A stretch of 64,000 bases of DNA, from assembly GCF_900156685.1 (NCBI RefSeq), contig NZ_FTOJ01000001.1, forward strand, positions 496,001 to 560,000, written 5' to 3'. Below the pieces are notes generated by a model. That model ran no database searches, had not been told where the DNA came from, and saw only the letters and a program-made list of their open reading frames with translations. Numbering within the stretch: position 1 is the first letter of the stretch; the number at the start of each line of letters is the position of its first letter. Origin of the DNA: Chryseobacterium piscicola (GTDB lineage Bacteria > Bacteroidota > Bacteroidia > Flavobacteriales > Weeksellaceae). Positions 8,895 to 18,309 of this stretch are shown in pieces. The position numbers were made by a program, and so were the translations under genes.

Positions 8895-10561
8895 TTGGTA
8901 TTTATTTTGTAGACATAAATATTTACCCAATACTTTGAGCTTATGCTATTTTCCAGAACTAAATAATCATTAGTTAAAGGTATGCTTGAAATAATATAAT
9001 CTACACTGAGTTCTTCTGCAGCATTTTTATCAATCATTAATTCCTTTGGTTGCTTTGAATATTTTTGAAGAATCTGTTGACCAATAACAAAATTGTCGAC
9101 AAAAACAAAGTTTTGGCTCATATAACCATCGTATTTACCCATTAAATCAGGGTTTTTTGATAGGATAGGTGAGATTAAACTTCTGAATTTTTTCTTGTAG
9201 GATTTTTCATAGTACGGAAAGTAACCATCAGCCGTATAAAACCCATGGTATTGGGCAGCAGCAGGATCGAAACCGTAGCTGATTATTCTGTATTTAGACT
9301 TGTCCTTTGGCAACAATTTAGAAATTTTCTCAAATTCTTCATTCATGTAATAGTCCTTAAATGAAAAATAATGTTCTCTAAAAGAATGTCTTATATTCTG
9401 ATAAGGTATGTTGATTCTTAACACAGTATAAAGATTGGCAAAAATAATAAGTGCCGCTACAATAGTAATCGGTTTTTTATCCATTTTGCTAAAATCTTCC
9501 AGAATAAAAATCATGATGATATACCAAAGCAAACCGTTGAAAAAGTAAAATCTGTAAAGCGTTAGACCGTATAAAAAATCAAGTTTCAGAGCCTTTATGA
9601 TTTCCGGAATCATATTGATATTAAAATACGAAAAAATGCATGTGAACAATATCAAACAAAAAAGAAGAATAACTTTTCGAATATTTTTTAAAGGTAAAAA
9701 AAATGAGACTAGACAATAAATGAAAAATGAAATAATCATAAACTGATGTCTCGACGGAGCATGAGATCCATTCTCTGTCCAGAATCTTTCAAAAACTGTT
9801 TTCACCCCGGTATCCCAAATCATTTCTCCTGCAATGCCAATATTTCTGTTGGACACGAAACTTGGATGCAGGGTTTCAAGGATAAACCGGTAGTTTGTCA
9901 TCAGGTAACCTGCTCCCAAAAGAAAAACAAAAACAAAAGCGGAAACTTCTATCTTCTTTTTAATAATGCTGCTGTATAAAGCGCAGATTACTAAAAGGAA
10001 AATGAGAAACATCCCGTAAACTATAAAACTGGAGTACAAAATATAAAATGTAGCGAATGCATAATATAAAAAATGAACCCGCTGTCTGCATAATAGTTTT
10101 AAAAATATTAGTACAATTAAAGGTGCTCCTGCTGTACTGATACCTCCAAATTGCCAGAAATTAAGAACCGAAAAGGTAATAGATATTAATACCAAAAATA
10201 AGGTGTCGATTTTTGGAGCAATATATTTCCCTAATGTAAAAAGAGAAAAATATCCAGTGATACAGATTATCAAACTGTTAATAACCAGAGCATAAAAAGG
10301 AGTGAGAATTTTAAACAGTAGATAAATAAAATCAAGCTCATTTCCGTAGCTGACTCTGTATTGATTTTCTATATTGGGCAGGGGTGTTCCGTTGGATGAA
10401 AATGACATTCCGCTTTCTGAAAGAATTTTTAGCCAAACCGTATTAGAATCCAGATAGTCTGCCGGAGAACCTAAATAGGAGTTTTCACCGAAAATAAAAA
10501 AAGGAATATACAGAATAAGAATGAGTACCATTCCACCTCCGAAAATCAGCTTGTTTCTCAT
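8891..10561 (-). CDS. Multipass membrane protein, DUF6044 (YkoS-like)
   Basis: The protein has 556 residues, with an N-terminal anchor followed by an extracytoplasmic-type segment (GENSYLGSPADYLDSNTVW). About ten membrane segments come next, then a soluble C-terminal domain of about 170 residues. The ENSY...D.LDSN start resembles DUF6044/YkoS proteins, which have a GT-C-like build; this is recalled, not searched. The gene begins 1 bp after wecD and overlaps the next membrane protein by 4 bp (ATGA). It is probably another extracytoplasmic glycan-modifying transferase. Confidence 0.65.
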   Translation of the reverse strand: MRNKLIFGGGMVLILILYIPFFIFGENSYLGSPADYLDSNTVWLKILSESGMSFSSNGTPLPNIENQYRVSYGNELDFIYLLFKILTPFYALVINSLIICITGYFSLFTLGKYIAPKIDTLFLVLISITFSVLNFWQFGGISTAGAPLIVLIFLKLLCRQRVHFLYYAFATFYILYSSFIVYGMFLIFLLVICALYSSIIKKKIEVSAFVFVFLLGAGYLMTNYRFILETLHPSFVSNRNIGIAGEMIWDTGVKTVFERFWTENGSHAPSRHQFMIISFFIYCLVSFFLPLKNIRKVILLFCLILFTCIFSYFNINMIPEIIKALKLDFLYGLTLYRFYFFNGLLWYIIMIFILEDFSKMDKKPITIVAALIIFANLYTVLRINIPYQNIRHSFREHYFSFKDYYMNEEFEKISKLLPKDKSKYRIISYGFDPAAAQYHGFYTADGYFPYYEKSYKKKFRSLISPILSKNPDLMGKYDGYMSQNFVFVDNFVIGQQILQKYSKQPKELMIDKNAAEELSVDYIISSIPLTNDYLVLENSISSKYWVNIYVYKINTK

Positions 10562-10562
10562 G

Positions 10563-11267
10563 TTATTTTTTCCAGAAATGTTTTAAAATGACACGCTCCT
10601 TCACAGCATAACCCATTTTTTGATAAAAATTACAAGCACCTACATTTTGTTCCTGTGTTGGAATATCCATTGTGATTATTTCATTTTCCAGACAGTAATT
10701 TTCAGCTTTCTGTAGCAAACATCTGCCGATGCCTTTGCCTTGCAATAAAGGGTGGGTTGCAATAAGCCCTATTTTTGCCGTATTTCCGCTTTGCTGTACT
10801 GTTACAAAACCAGTTGCTCCCAAATTCTCGTCTTTTGTATAAAAAATTTTGACAGCAAAAGTTTTGTTGAGGCTGTTAATTACCCAAAGTTTATACAGTT
10901 CTTTGAATTTCTTTTCTCCAAAACGTGGATCAAGCAAAAATCTGCTGTGTTTTCCACTTTCATAGGCAAGCTGAAAAAAATATTCATCTTCTTTGGGAAG
11001 ATAATCAGTGTCAAAAATTTCCTGAGCATTTTCACAAATGTTTTCACTTAAATGTTTCGAAAAAACCACTTTTGTCTCTCTGAATGTTTCTTCAAGGCCT
11101 TCTATTTCGACGTGTGAATCTTGATTCTGTTTAGAAACAATCAAATCATATTGATTGTTATTAAGTTCCGGATTTTTCAAATCATCATCATTCATGATGT
11201 GTAATTCTGCAATATTTTTAGAGAAAAAATTGCTGTCCCATTCAAGTTTAGTTAAATTATTCTTCAT
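10563..11267 (-). CDS. wecD: dTDP-4-amino-4,6-dideoxygalactose N-acetyltransferase (WecD/RffC-like, GNAT)
   Basis: The C-terminal half is a GNAT domain with acetyl-CoA-binding GKGIGRCLL and a late FYQKMGY element. The N-terminal half begins LEWDSNFF and contains SRFLLDPRF and LWVINSL, which match WecD of the enterobacterial Fuc4NAc pathway from memory. It would acetylate the 4-amino group made by WecE to give dTDP-Fuc4NAc. The 234-residue length fits WecD. It overlaps the GtrB-like gene by 11 bp. The specific substrate follows from the WecE pairing; another amino sugar is possible. Confidence 0.85.
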   Translation of the reverse strand: MKNNLTKLEWDSNFFSKNIAELHIMNDDDLKNPELNNNQYDLIVSKQNQDSHVEIEGLEETFRETKVVFSKHLSENICENAQEIFDTDYLPKEDEYFFQLAYESGKHSRFLLDPRFGEKKFKELYKLWVINSLNKTFAVKIFYTKDENLGATGFVTVQQSGNTAKIGLIATHPLLQGKGIGRCLLQKAENYCLENEIITMDIPTQEQNVGACNFYQKMGYAVKERVILKHFWKK

Positions 11268-12165
11268 CGATAATGTAAACAGGTCTGTTTTTCGTCTGGT
11301 TAAAAGTTTTTCCGAGATATATTCCTAATACGCCAAGGCACATAAAAGTAACTCCAAATAGGAACCATATCGATAAAATGAGTGAGCTGTATCCTGGTTC
11401 ACTTATTCTACCCATTAAAGTTTTTATAAATACCCAGGCTCCTCCTAAAAATGACGTTGCAGATATTATGGCGCCTAAACTTACAAACAACTTCAAAGGT
11501 TTATCTGAAAAGGATACAATCACATTAAAAGCAAGTGATATAAGTTTTCCTAAACTATAGGAAGATTCGCCTTCACTTCTTTCCTGATGCTCCACAGCAA
11601 CAGTTGTGGCTCTGTAACCTACCCAATTGATAAAAAGCGGGAAAAATTTTATGTAATCATTCACGTTCAAAACCTGATTGATAACCTTTTTGTGATAAAT
11701 CCCGAAATTAGCCACTTCATTATTAATCTTAATACCTGCAAGATAATTAAAGATTTTATAAAACATTCTCGAACTCAGTTTTTTTAACCTACCATCCTTT
11801 CTTTGTACTCTGCTTGCCTGAACGACTTCGTATCCTTCAAGAGCTTTTTTGTATAACTTTTCTATTTCTTTGGGTTGATCCTGAAGATCGCAATCCATCA
11901 CAACGACCCATTCACCAATTGATTTTGAAAGCCCTGCCATTATGGTAGGATGCTGTCCGAAATTTCTGCTCAGACGGTATATTTTTAAATTGGAATTATC
12001 TTCAGCTAAGTTCTTCATTACCTGCCACGAATTATCCGGGCTTCTGTCATCAACAAGAATAATTTCATAATCTGTGTTTAGCTTTCGCATCACAGTGCTT
12101 ATTTCTTCCACTAATTTTGGCAGAATTTTTTCAGCTCTGTATATAGGACTTACAATACTAATCAT
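11257..12165 (-). CDS. GtrB/ArnC-like polyprenyl-phosphate glycosyltransferase
   Basis: A GT2 domain of the DPM1-like type (ISIVSPIYRAEKILP, VDDRSPDNSW, MDCDLQDQP with the catalytic DxD/QD segment) is followed by two C-terminal transmembrane segments ending in a short basic tail. This is the plan of GtrB, ArnC and DPM1-like enzymes, which load glucose or another sugar onto undecaprenyl phosphate on the cytoplasmic face. No GtrA-like flippase is seen, but several large GT-C-like proteins lie nearby and could use the product. It is separated from the upstream GT2 by about 207 bp. Confidence 0.88.
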   Translation of the reverse strand: MISIVSPIYRAEKILPKLVEEISTVMRKLNTDYEIILVDDRSPDNSWQVMKNLAEDNSNLKIYRLSRNFGQHPTIMAGLSKSIGEWVVVMDCDLQDQPKEIEKLYKKALEGYEVVQASRVQRKDGRLKKLSSRMFYKIFNYLAGIKINNEVANFGIYHKKVINQVLNVNDYIKFFPLFINWVGYRATTVAVEHQERSEGESSYSLGKLISLAFNVIVSFSDKPLKLFVSLGAIISATSFLGGAWVFIKTLMGRISEPGYSSLILSIWFLFGVTFMCLGVLGIYLGKTFNQTKNRPVYIIDEE

Positions 12166-12372
12166 TGGAGTTTAATTTTTAATAATTGAAAAATAGTAAA
12201 GAGATGACTTTTTACAAAAGAAATTGTCTTTTTTTGGACTTTCTGAATATCATCTTCCAGAAGTATAAGGATGCTGAGTTCCAGCCTGAGATTGTCGCAT
12301 TGTGCTATTTCGATTTTTCATTATTGACATATTGAGTTTTATTTTTTTTAGGGACTTTTTACAGATCCAAAT

Positions 12373-13293
12373 TTACACATTCAAAAAGGTTAATCCAACT
12401 TCTTTTACTTGGTTTCGCAATTCGGTGAGTGTTTTTTCTTCTTTCACAATTTTGCGGTACTTTTCTTGAAGTGTTTTGTAGCGGCTGCGGTTCCCGGTGA
12501 ACATGTTTTTTACCATACTTTGTCTCAGCGATTTTTTCTCTAGAAGCAGGGCATTGGGAAGGTTAGGATTCATTATTTTGGTTTCAATACCCAAATCTGC
12601 ATATTTTGTGTAGTCTACTTTACCCAAAATCTGTTTGCCGTCATGCACTACTTTACTTGATGGAACCAGTACTACTTTTTTCTGATGAAATTGTACCCTA
12701 TTTACATACTCTACATCTTCTCCATAATGAAAAAAATAAGGGTTAAAGCCACCTATGGTTTCTATGGTATTTCTCGGTAAAAGCCAGTGTGCTGCATTGA
12801 TGAAGCTAAGTTCGTAATAGGGTTTCAAATTTTGAAAATACAAATCAGAAATCAATCTTGTTTTTTCAAAATTGGTGGCGATATATTTATCAAGGAAAAT
12901 ATCCAGCAGTTTCTCGCTTCCATCAATGTGCATTGGGCTTAGAATACCCATCTCGTCTTTTTTAGCATGGCTCTCAAATACATCTAAAAGTTTCTCAATA
13001 CTGTCTTCATACAACCATGCATCCTGGTTCATTAGATAAAAGAAATCGGCGCCGTTTTTATATGCTTTTTCAATCCCGATATTGTTGGCTTTCCCGAAAC
13101 CTAAGTTTTTCGTCGACTGGATGTAATCTACTTCGGGAAACTTGTTTTTAATAAAATCTCGGGTGCCGTCTGTAGAGCCATTGTCAATTACTATACAATC
13201 TAGCGGAACAGAAGACCCTCTCAAGCTGTTGAAACATCTTTCTGCCCATTTCATGGCATTGTAAGTAACGATGATGACGGTGGTTTTCGGCAT
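12373..13293 (-). CDS. Glycosyltransferase family 2 (WbbL/rhamnosyltransferase-like)
   Basis: GT2 fold with TVIIVTYNAMKWAERC, VIDNGSTDGT and LGFGKANNIGI. The last is the variant seen in the WbbL-like group often named rhamnosyltransferase. The metal-binding motif is the altered NQDAW rather than DxD, as in that group. HYGEDVEYVNRVQ is the predicted acceptor/base region. No rmlC or rmlD is present, so an L-rhamnose donor is not supported by this window. It begins 3 bp after the SDR gene. Confidence 0.88.
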   Translation of the reverse strand: MPKTTVIIVTYNAMKWAERCFNSLRGSSVPLDCIVIDNGSTDGTRDFIKNKFPEVDYIQSTKNLGFGKANNIGIEKAYKNGADFFYLMNQDAWLYEDSIEKLLDVFESHAKKDEMGILSPMHIDGSEKLLDIFLDKYIATNFEKTRLISDLYFQNLKPYYELSFINAAHWLLPRNTIETIGGFNPYFFHYGEDVEYVNRVQFHQKKVVLVPSSKVVHDGKQILGKVDYTKYADLGIETKIMNPNLPNALLLEKKSLRQSMVKNMFTGNRSRYKTLQEKYRKIVKEEKTLTELRNQVKEVGLTFLNV

Positions 13294-13296
13294 ATT

Positions 13297-13980
13297 TTAT
13301 TTTTGGTAATATTTTGATATTAAGTTTCTTAGGTATTGTTCTTTATCGTTGAGGTTGTTTCTCTTAAAATAATTTTCAATCTTCGAAACTTCTATTTCAT
13401 ATCCTGAGCCTTCATTCTGCAGATGCAAAATAGGTTCATTCTGTAAAACGTCAGAAATGGTCTCTGTTATCTCTATTATAGAGAAATTCTGAAGATAGGC
13501 CAGATTAATAATTTGATTGGGACGGAAATTTTCTATAATATCTTTTGTTATCGCACTCACATCACTCACATCAATGAGGTTTCTGGTGGCTTTGGTATGA
13601 ACCGTGATTTTTGTATCACTTTCTATAGCCCGTACAAGATAGTTCACCAAAAGATTAGGGTTTCCCCCTTTTCCTACGGCATTACTAACCCTTAAAATAT
13701 AATATTGATCACAGGAATCTGCGATGATCTGTTCCATTTTAAGCTTGTGGAGAACATAGTGACTGTTGTTCTTAGAAGAATCGTAAATACTGCAGGTGGA
13801 GAAATAGATAAATGTTTTGCGGGGATTATTTTCAATAGTTTCTTTTAACAGAAAATATTCCCTCTCGAATTCAGAATCTCTTGTCTCCAGTGAATTGGAG
13901 ACGCCCGATGCAAAAAACAATACATTTTCAGAATCTATTTCCTGCAGGGATTTTGCGATAAGTCCGTTGCCTATGATCAT
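13297..13980 (-). CDS. NAD-dependent epimerase/dehydratase-like (extended SDR, short)
   Basis: It begins MIIGNGLIAKSL, a degenerate GxGxxA nucleotide-binding loop. A strand ending in FSTCSIYD follows, then YVLHK, the YxxxK catalytic pair of SDR enzymes. At 227 residues it is shorter than most nucleotide-sugar epimerases (about 310), mainly by a reduced N-terminal region. It starts with an ATGA overlap with the next GT gene and sits among glycosyltransferases, so it probably makes or modifies a donor sugar. The reaction cannot be assigned. Confidence 0.75.
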   Translation of the reverse strand: MIIGNGLIAKSLQEIDSENVLFFASGVSNSLETRDSEFEREYFLLKETIENNPRKTFIYFSTCSIYDSSKNNSHYVLHKLKMEQIIADSCDQYYILRVSNAVGKGGNPNLLVNYLVRAIESDTKITVHTKATRNLIDVSDVSAITKDIIENFRPNQIINLAYLQNFSIIEITETISDVLQNEPILHLQNEGSGYEIEVSKIENYFKRNNLNDKEQYLRNLISKYYQK

Positions 13981-14843
13981 TTGTGTTTTTTATTAATGTC
14001 TTTTGAATACCTTATCAATTGATAATATTTTTTCATCAAAAATAGGTGTTGCGCAAATTTAAGATGTTTAAAAGGATAAAATTGAAGTGAAAATAAAATA
14101 TTCTCTAAATTAATCGGATGAAATTTGAAATATTGATATAAAAAGCCGTCAAACACACTGGTTTCTGTTTCAGAATCGATGGTCTGATTAAATTTGATCT
14201 TCAGGTTTTCTCTTACTTTAATGGTAGCATCCAGCCAATTTTGATCTTGATTTCCTTTTGAGAAGTGTTGAATAAGAATATCGTCAACAACAAAATTTTG
14301 AAATTTCTCTGAGACTCTCAAGCTGAAATCTAAATCATAGCCATGAAAACCTGTGAGATTTTGATTAAATTTAAATGGAGTGTAATTTTCTTTTTTAATG
14401 GCCAGAAAAACTCCATCTAATGCAAAGACAGTATTTCTTTTTTGTAGCGTTTTAAACTCACTTACATATTCATTATTGTTTTTGTTGCCCTGCAAAAGAT
14501 GAATAAAATTATATTTTTCAGATACGGTCCAGCTGCTCGGTGCGTGAGGTACATACGATGATCCTGCCACACCGATGATTCCTGTTTTATCGTCAGAAAG
14601 ATGTTGTGCTAAAACATTCCCCCAATTTTGGGTATGAAAAAGCACATCTTCGTGCAAAAACAAAAGGTAATCAAACTGTGCTTTTTCTGCTCCGTCGTTA
14701 TATGCTTTGGTGATGCTCATGAGATTGGGATTCCATATCTGGATAATCTCATAAGAAAAGCCGTCACCAATAGTCTCGGCGATATTTTTCACCAACTGAT
14801 TGTAATAGTGAGGTTGATAGGATGAGATAATGATTGAGAGCAT
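13977..14843 (-). CDS. Glycosyltransferase, GT2-like (PF13712-type)
   Basis: The protein starts MLSIIISSYQPHYY and carries YLLFLHEDVLF, where HEDV replaces the usual DxD. That motif is characteristic of the Glyco_tranf_2_5 group of GT-A enzymes. A later GYDLDFSLR element resembles the acceptor-side region of GT2 enzymes. Length is 288 residues. It overlaps the downstream SDR gene by 4 bp and follows the upstream gene by 4 bp, so it belongs to a tightly coupled run. Substrates are unknown. Confidence 0.82.
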   Translation of the reverse strand: MLSIIISSYQPHYYNQLVKNIAETIGDGFSYEIIQIWNPNLMSITKAYNDGAEKAQFDYLLFLHEDVLFHTQNWGNVLAQHLSDDKTGIIGVAGSSYVPHAPSSWTVSEKYNFIHLLQGNKNNNEYVSEFKTLQKRNTVFALDGVFLAIKKENYTPFKFNQNLTGFHGYDLDFSLRVSEKFQNFVVDDILIQHFSKGNQDQNWLDATIKVRENLKIKFNQTIDSETETSVFDGFLYQYFKFHPINLENILFSLQFYPFKHLKFAQHLFLMKKYYQLIRYSKDINKKHK

Positions 14844-14847
14844 ACTG

Positions 14848-15663
14848 TTATTTTAGCAAGTGATCATATTCGTCAGATGTGTGGTTGCCTTTTTCATCAA
14901 TTTTCCATGAAGAAGATTGATTGGCCGTTTTTATATAAAAAAGATTTTCTTCTGTAAGCGCGTTGGGATTGAGATACCAGCCTCCATGTTTACATGTGAA
15001 ATTTCCCGCCATTCTGATTGCCGTCATAAATTTAAATAAATTAAAAATGGTTTTAGGATATTTGGGTTTATACAGTGCGAAAGTAGTGTCTATGAATGCG
15101 AAATAAACGTTTTTTTCAAGTTCGTCCTGCCAAAAACGTTTTTCCCAAGCCTGCACTTTTTCTTTTAACGGATAATAATCAGGAATATCCTGAGTATCGA
15201 TCGCAAATCCTATCTTATTAATTTTCTTATAATATTTAAACAGATAATTGAGCATAATAGTCTCGAAATCTTTCGGCAAATTATCATTGGGAACAATATC
15301 TGAGTCGGTAAGAAAATAAAATCCTTTTCCGTATTTCCGCTGGAGGTCTTTGTTTTTAAAAAATACATCATGCCCAGAATTTGTGTTCATTTTTTCAACG
15401 GTTACCACGTCTTGTATTTCTGTATAATAATCTAACAGCGGTTGATAGGTAGATGCGTTATCAATAATCACGATATTTTTAAATTCTCTTTTAATCAGAA
15501 AATCAATAAGTTGTTTCAGGTAAAAAAGCTGATTAAAATTGATGATGATAACCGGAATACTTTTGTGATCCTGCATCTGGTGACGTACTGTACCATCAAA
15601 CTTCATCAGAAATTTGAGATAGAGCGTATCTAAATGCAGCATGAGTCTACGTTTTGTAATCAT
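14848..15663 (-). CDS. Glycosyltransferase, GT2-like
   Basis: The GT-A-type core begins around residue 35: IPVIIINFNQLFYLK, VIIDNAST, then FYFLTDSDIVP with a DSD metal-binding motif. A short basic N-terminal extension precedes it. The family is GT2-like, though the 271 residues are more divergent than its neighbours and lack the usual second motif. The start overlaps the upstream GT2 stop as ATGA (15660-15663). The substrate cannot be told. Confidence 0.78.
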   Translation of the reverse strand: MITKRRLMLHLDTLYLKFLMKFDGTVRHQMQDHKSIPVIIINFNQLFYLKQLIDFLIKREFKNIVIIDNASTYQPLLDYYTEIQDVVTVEKMNTNSGHDVFFKNKDLQRKYGKGFYFLTDSDIVPNDNLPKDFETIMLNYLFKYYKKINKIGFAIDTQDIPDYYPLKEKVQAWEKRFWQDELEKNVYFAFIDTTFALYKPKYPKTIFNLFKFMTAIRMAGNFTCKHGGWYLNPNALTEENLFYIKTANQSSSWKIDEKGNHTSDEYDHLLK

Positions 15664-16574
15664 CCTTTAGAATGTTTTATTTTTTTGTTGATTGACCAAA
15701 CAGCTTTGGTCATGTCTAAAAATCTTTTCGGATAGCCTCTTTTCATAAGAATGCTAAAAAGTCTGAGATGGGGTTTTAGCATGTTTTTCTCGCAGAATCT
15801 AAGGTGGTCATTCAGCATTCTGATCACGAAGCTTTTGTCAAAATATTGTGAATGCTTATTCAGCACATTTTCACGCATGATATGGTAACCTAAATCTTTT
15901 TTACTTTGCAGGGATAAATCACCTGATATACTTGATGTTGACATTCTTACCGTAACTTTTGCATCTGATAGGTAAAAGACGCTGTCTAATCCTGAAAAAG
16001 TAAGAATAGCATAATCATCGGCTCCCCATGCAAAAGGGATTTTTAGAAAATGATGTTTTTTATAAGCCGAAAGCGCAAATATGTTTTCAGACAAACTGCT
16101 TGGCATTAAACCTTTGTATTTTCTTTTAAATAATTCTGGTGCAGGAATTATAGTTTCATCGGTTGTTATGGTATGTAAAATGGTTTTGTTTTCGTCTACA
16201 ATATTGTGCGAAAACTTAATGGCAGAGATGTTTTCAGATTGTATTTTGGGTAGATTCTTATAAAATTCTGCTACGAAGTTTTCAGAAATAACATCATCAT
16301 CACCTAATATTTGAAACCATTCCTCTTTTACGTTTTCAAGAATTCTTTCCCATTGCAAAGCCAGGTTTTTACCACCCAGGTTGTCTTTGTATTCAAAATA
16401 TTGATATTCATCTGAATTAAGATATTTCTGAATAAGAGGTAACGGATTGTCGGGGCTTGCATCATTGCCAATATACAGCACAAAATCTCTATTGCTTTGT
16501 GCAGCAACAGATTGCAGTGTTTCTTCAAAGAAATCTATTTTGTAGTAGGGGATGACAATGGCGAGTTTATTCAT
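15660..16574 (-). CDS. Glycosyltransferase family 2
   Basis: The domain starts LAIVIPYYKIDFFEETL, with YIGNDASPDNPLP and a metal-binding GDDD in WFQILGDDDVIS. It is a close paralog of the gene at 19421-20335. Both have 304 residues, the shared block GGKNLALQWERILENVKE, and the same SSLSEN and SGS(I)SG elements. Its start and stop both overlap neighbours by ATGA, so it lies inside a translationally coupled glycosyltransferase run. The paralogy suggests two related linkages in the glycan, or one recent duplication. Confidence 0.9.
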   Translation of the reverse strand: MNKLAIVIPYYKIDFFEETLQSVAAQSNRDFVLYIGNDASPDNPLPLIQKYLNSDEYQYFEYKDNLGGKNLALQWERILENVKEEWFQILGDDDVISENFVAEFYKNLPKIQSENISAIKFSHNIVDENKTILHTITTDETIIPAPELFKRKYKGLMPSSLSENIFALSAYKKHHFLKIPFAWGADDYAILTFSGLDSVFYLSDAKVTVRMSTSSISGDLSLQSKKDLGYHIMRENVLNKHSQYFDKSFVIRMLNDHLRFCEKNMLKPHLRLFSILMKRGYPKRFLDMTKAVWSINKKIKHSKG

Positions 16575-17437
16575 GGGAAAATTTTATATCTCAGGGCAAT
16601 TAGTTTTTTCAGAAGAGGATATTTTTGTTTTATATAATATTTTGCTTTTTCCCGGTCTATATAAAAGAGAAACTTTTTAAAAAGGAGTTCTCTGATGAGG
16701 GGTGCTTCATTTACATTATCATTATAATTAGAGGTTGATGTCTGATTTTCATGATATCTGAAGCTCACCAGTTTTTCAGAGATGATGCCAATGTCATAAT
16801 TTTTCAGAACTCTAAGCCAATATTCATAATCTAAAATCTGTTTCAGTTTAGGATTGAATACCCCTGTTTTATAGTAAAGCTTTTTCGTGAAAAGACTTAC
16901 GCATGGTTCTCCGATGATGTTTTCTGAGGAATAAATGGAGTAATCTAATTGTCTCAGCATCTTCTTTTTCAGAATAAAAAAATCTTTCATTTCTATTTTA
17001 GCGAGATTCTGAAGATCACCATATTTTTCATACCAACCTCCGTTAGAAATTATTTGTGAGGCATCATCAATTATTTTTCGTTTTGAGATAACAATATCCA
17101 ATTGATTTTTTTGAAGATACATCATCATCTTCTCAATACAGGCTGGGTCTAATATATCATCCTGAAATAAAATTTTAATATAATCTCCGTTTGCTTTTTC
17201 GATAGAGTGATTCCAATTCGCACCGATTCCCTTTGGGATGTGCGAATATATAAATACCGGAAAATCAACGTCGCCTTTAAAAGCTTCACAAATTTTCAGA
17301 GTTTCATCCGTTGATTGGTCATCAGATATAATGACCTCAATATTTTTGTAGGTCTGTGATTTTACAGATTCTAAAGTTTCCTGTAAATATTTTGCTCCGT
17401 TGTAAGTGGGGATGCAGATAGAAACTGAAAAATTCAT
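16571..17437 (-). CDS. Glycosyltransferase family 2
   Basis: Standard GT2 N-terminus VSICIPTYNGAKYLQETLES with VIISDDQSTDET. LFQDDILDP provides the acidic metal-binding motif. Length is 288 residues, with a C-terminal helical region lacking clear membrane segments. It is 13 bp downstream of the GT2 at 17451 and overlaps the following GT2 by 4 bp (ATGA). Donor and acceptor are unknown. Confidence 0.9.
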   Translation of the reverse strand: MNFSVSICIPTYNGAKYLQETLESVKSQTYKNIEVIISDDQSTDETLKICEAFKGDVDFPVFIYSHIPKGIGANWNHSIEKANGDYIKILFQDDILDPACIEKMMMYLQKNQLDIVISKRKIIDDASQIISNGGWYEKYGDLQNLAKIEMKDFFILKKKMLRQLDYSIYSSENIIGEPCVSLFTKKLYYKTGVFNPKLKQILDYEYWLRVLKNYDIGIISEKLVSFRYHENQTSTSNYNDNVNEAPLIRELLFKKFLFYIDREKAKYYIKQKYPLLKKLIALRYKIFP

Positions 17438-17450
17438 AGCAATAATTTTA

Positions 17451-18284
17451 TTAGCGTTTGAATTTGTTTAGGAACATCATGATCTTATTAATCATTATAT
17501 ATTTTTTGCTTGAAACGATCCTTTTATAGTGAGCATTTTCTTTTTTTAAAGTAGATAGCTTTGTAAGTAATTCTAAAAGATCACCGAAAGTTTTAAAGTA
17601 TACAGCATAATGTTTATTCAAAACGTACATTTTGGTTTTATTCATCTTTTTTTCATCATTATTAATTATATAATTCCTTGATGAAGATTTTATTCTGTAG
17701 TGAAAGAGAATTTCATTTAGCTTAATTACATTTATGTTATCGTTTGATAGATAAGAAATCCAAAAATCCCAATCTTCAAGACCATCTTTCATCTCCTCAT
17801 CGTATCGTACCACTCCCAGTTTTTTTTTATTAAAAATTGCCGAACAAAAAATGATGTTAGATTTTAAAAGTTTTTCAAACGAATAATCAGGCAAAATAAA
17901 TTCTTCAGTTTCTGCTTCAAAATATTTTGCTCTACAATAAACGAGGTCATAGCCTTCATCTATTTTTTCTGCAGCAAGCTGAAGATATGTATTTTCAATT
18001 TTATCATCTCCATCCAAAGGGAGAATCCAATCTCCTTTAGATATTTTAAGACCAAGGTTTCTTGCAGTTGCTACACCACCGTTTTCTTTTTTATAATAGG
18101 AGAATCTTAAATCTTCTGCTATCCATTTATGGACTAACGCCTGTGTGTTGTCTGAAGAGCCATCATCTACAATAATGCATTCCCAGTTTTCATAGGTTTG
18201 ATCTAGTACAGACTGCAGACATTCGTCGAGATACTGTGCCTGATTGTAGCAGGGAACGATGATGGAGATAAGAGGTTGGGACAT
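17451..18284 (-). CDS. Glycosyltransferase family 2
   Basis: GT2 domain: LISIIVPCYNQAQYLDEC, VDDGSSDNTQ, ARNLGL and the acidic motif LPLDGDDKI. It has 277 residues. It is the first gene of the 18284-to-1590 run, and a -7-like element (CAAATATA on the plus strand, 18302-18309) lies just upstream. The run therefore probably has its own start of transcription after the break around 18.3-19.4 kb. The substrate is unknown. Confidence 0.9.
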   Translation of the reverse strand: MSQPLISIIVPCYNQAQYLDECLQSVLDQTYENWECIIVDDGSSDNTQALVHKWIAEDLRFSYYKKENGGVATARNLGLKISKGDWILPLDGDDKIENTYLQLAAEKIDEGYDLVYCRAKYFEAETEEFILPDYSFEKLLKSNIIFCSAIFNKKKLGVVRYDEEMKDGLEDWDFWISYLSNDNINVIKLNEILFHYRIKSSSRNYIINNDEKKMNKTKMYVLNKHYAVYFKTFGDLLELLTKLSTLKKENAHYKRIVSSKKYIMINKIMMFLNKFKR

Positions 18285-18301
18285 GTCGTGTTTTTCAAAG
18301 G

Positions 18302-18309
18302 CAAATATA
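18302..18309 (-). promoter_or_regulatory. Possible -7 element for the 18284-to-1590 glycosyltransferase run
   Basis: On the minus strand this reads TATATTTG, a perfect match to the Bacteroidota -7 consensus TAnnTTTG, 18 nt before the ATG at 18284. No good TTTG is seen at the expected -33 distance, so this is only moderately supported. Confidence 0.4.

Noticed and set aside
12166..12372. Possible small gene or promoter in the 207-bp gap between two glycosyltransferase genes
   Set aside because: No start with a plausible frame, and the only TAnnTTTG match lacks a -33 element and overlaps the end of the upstream gene.
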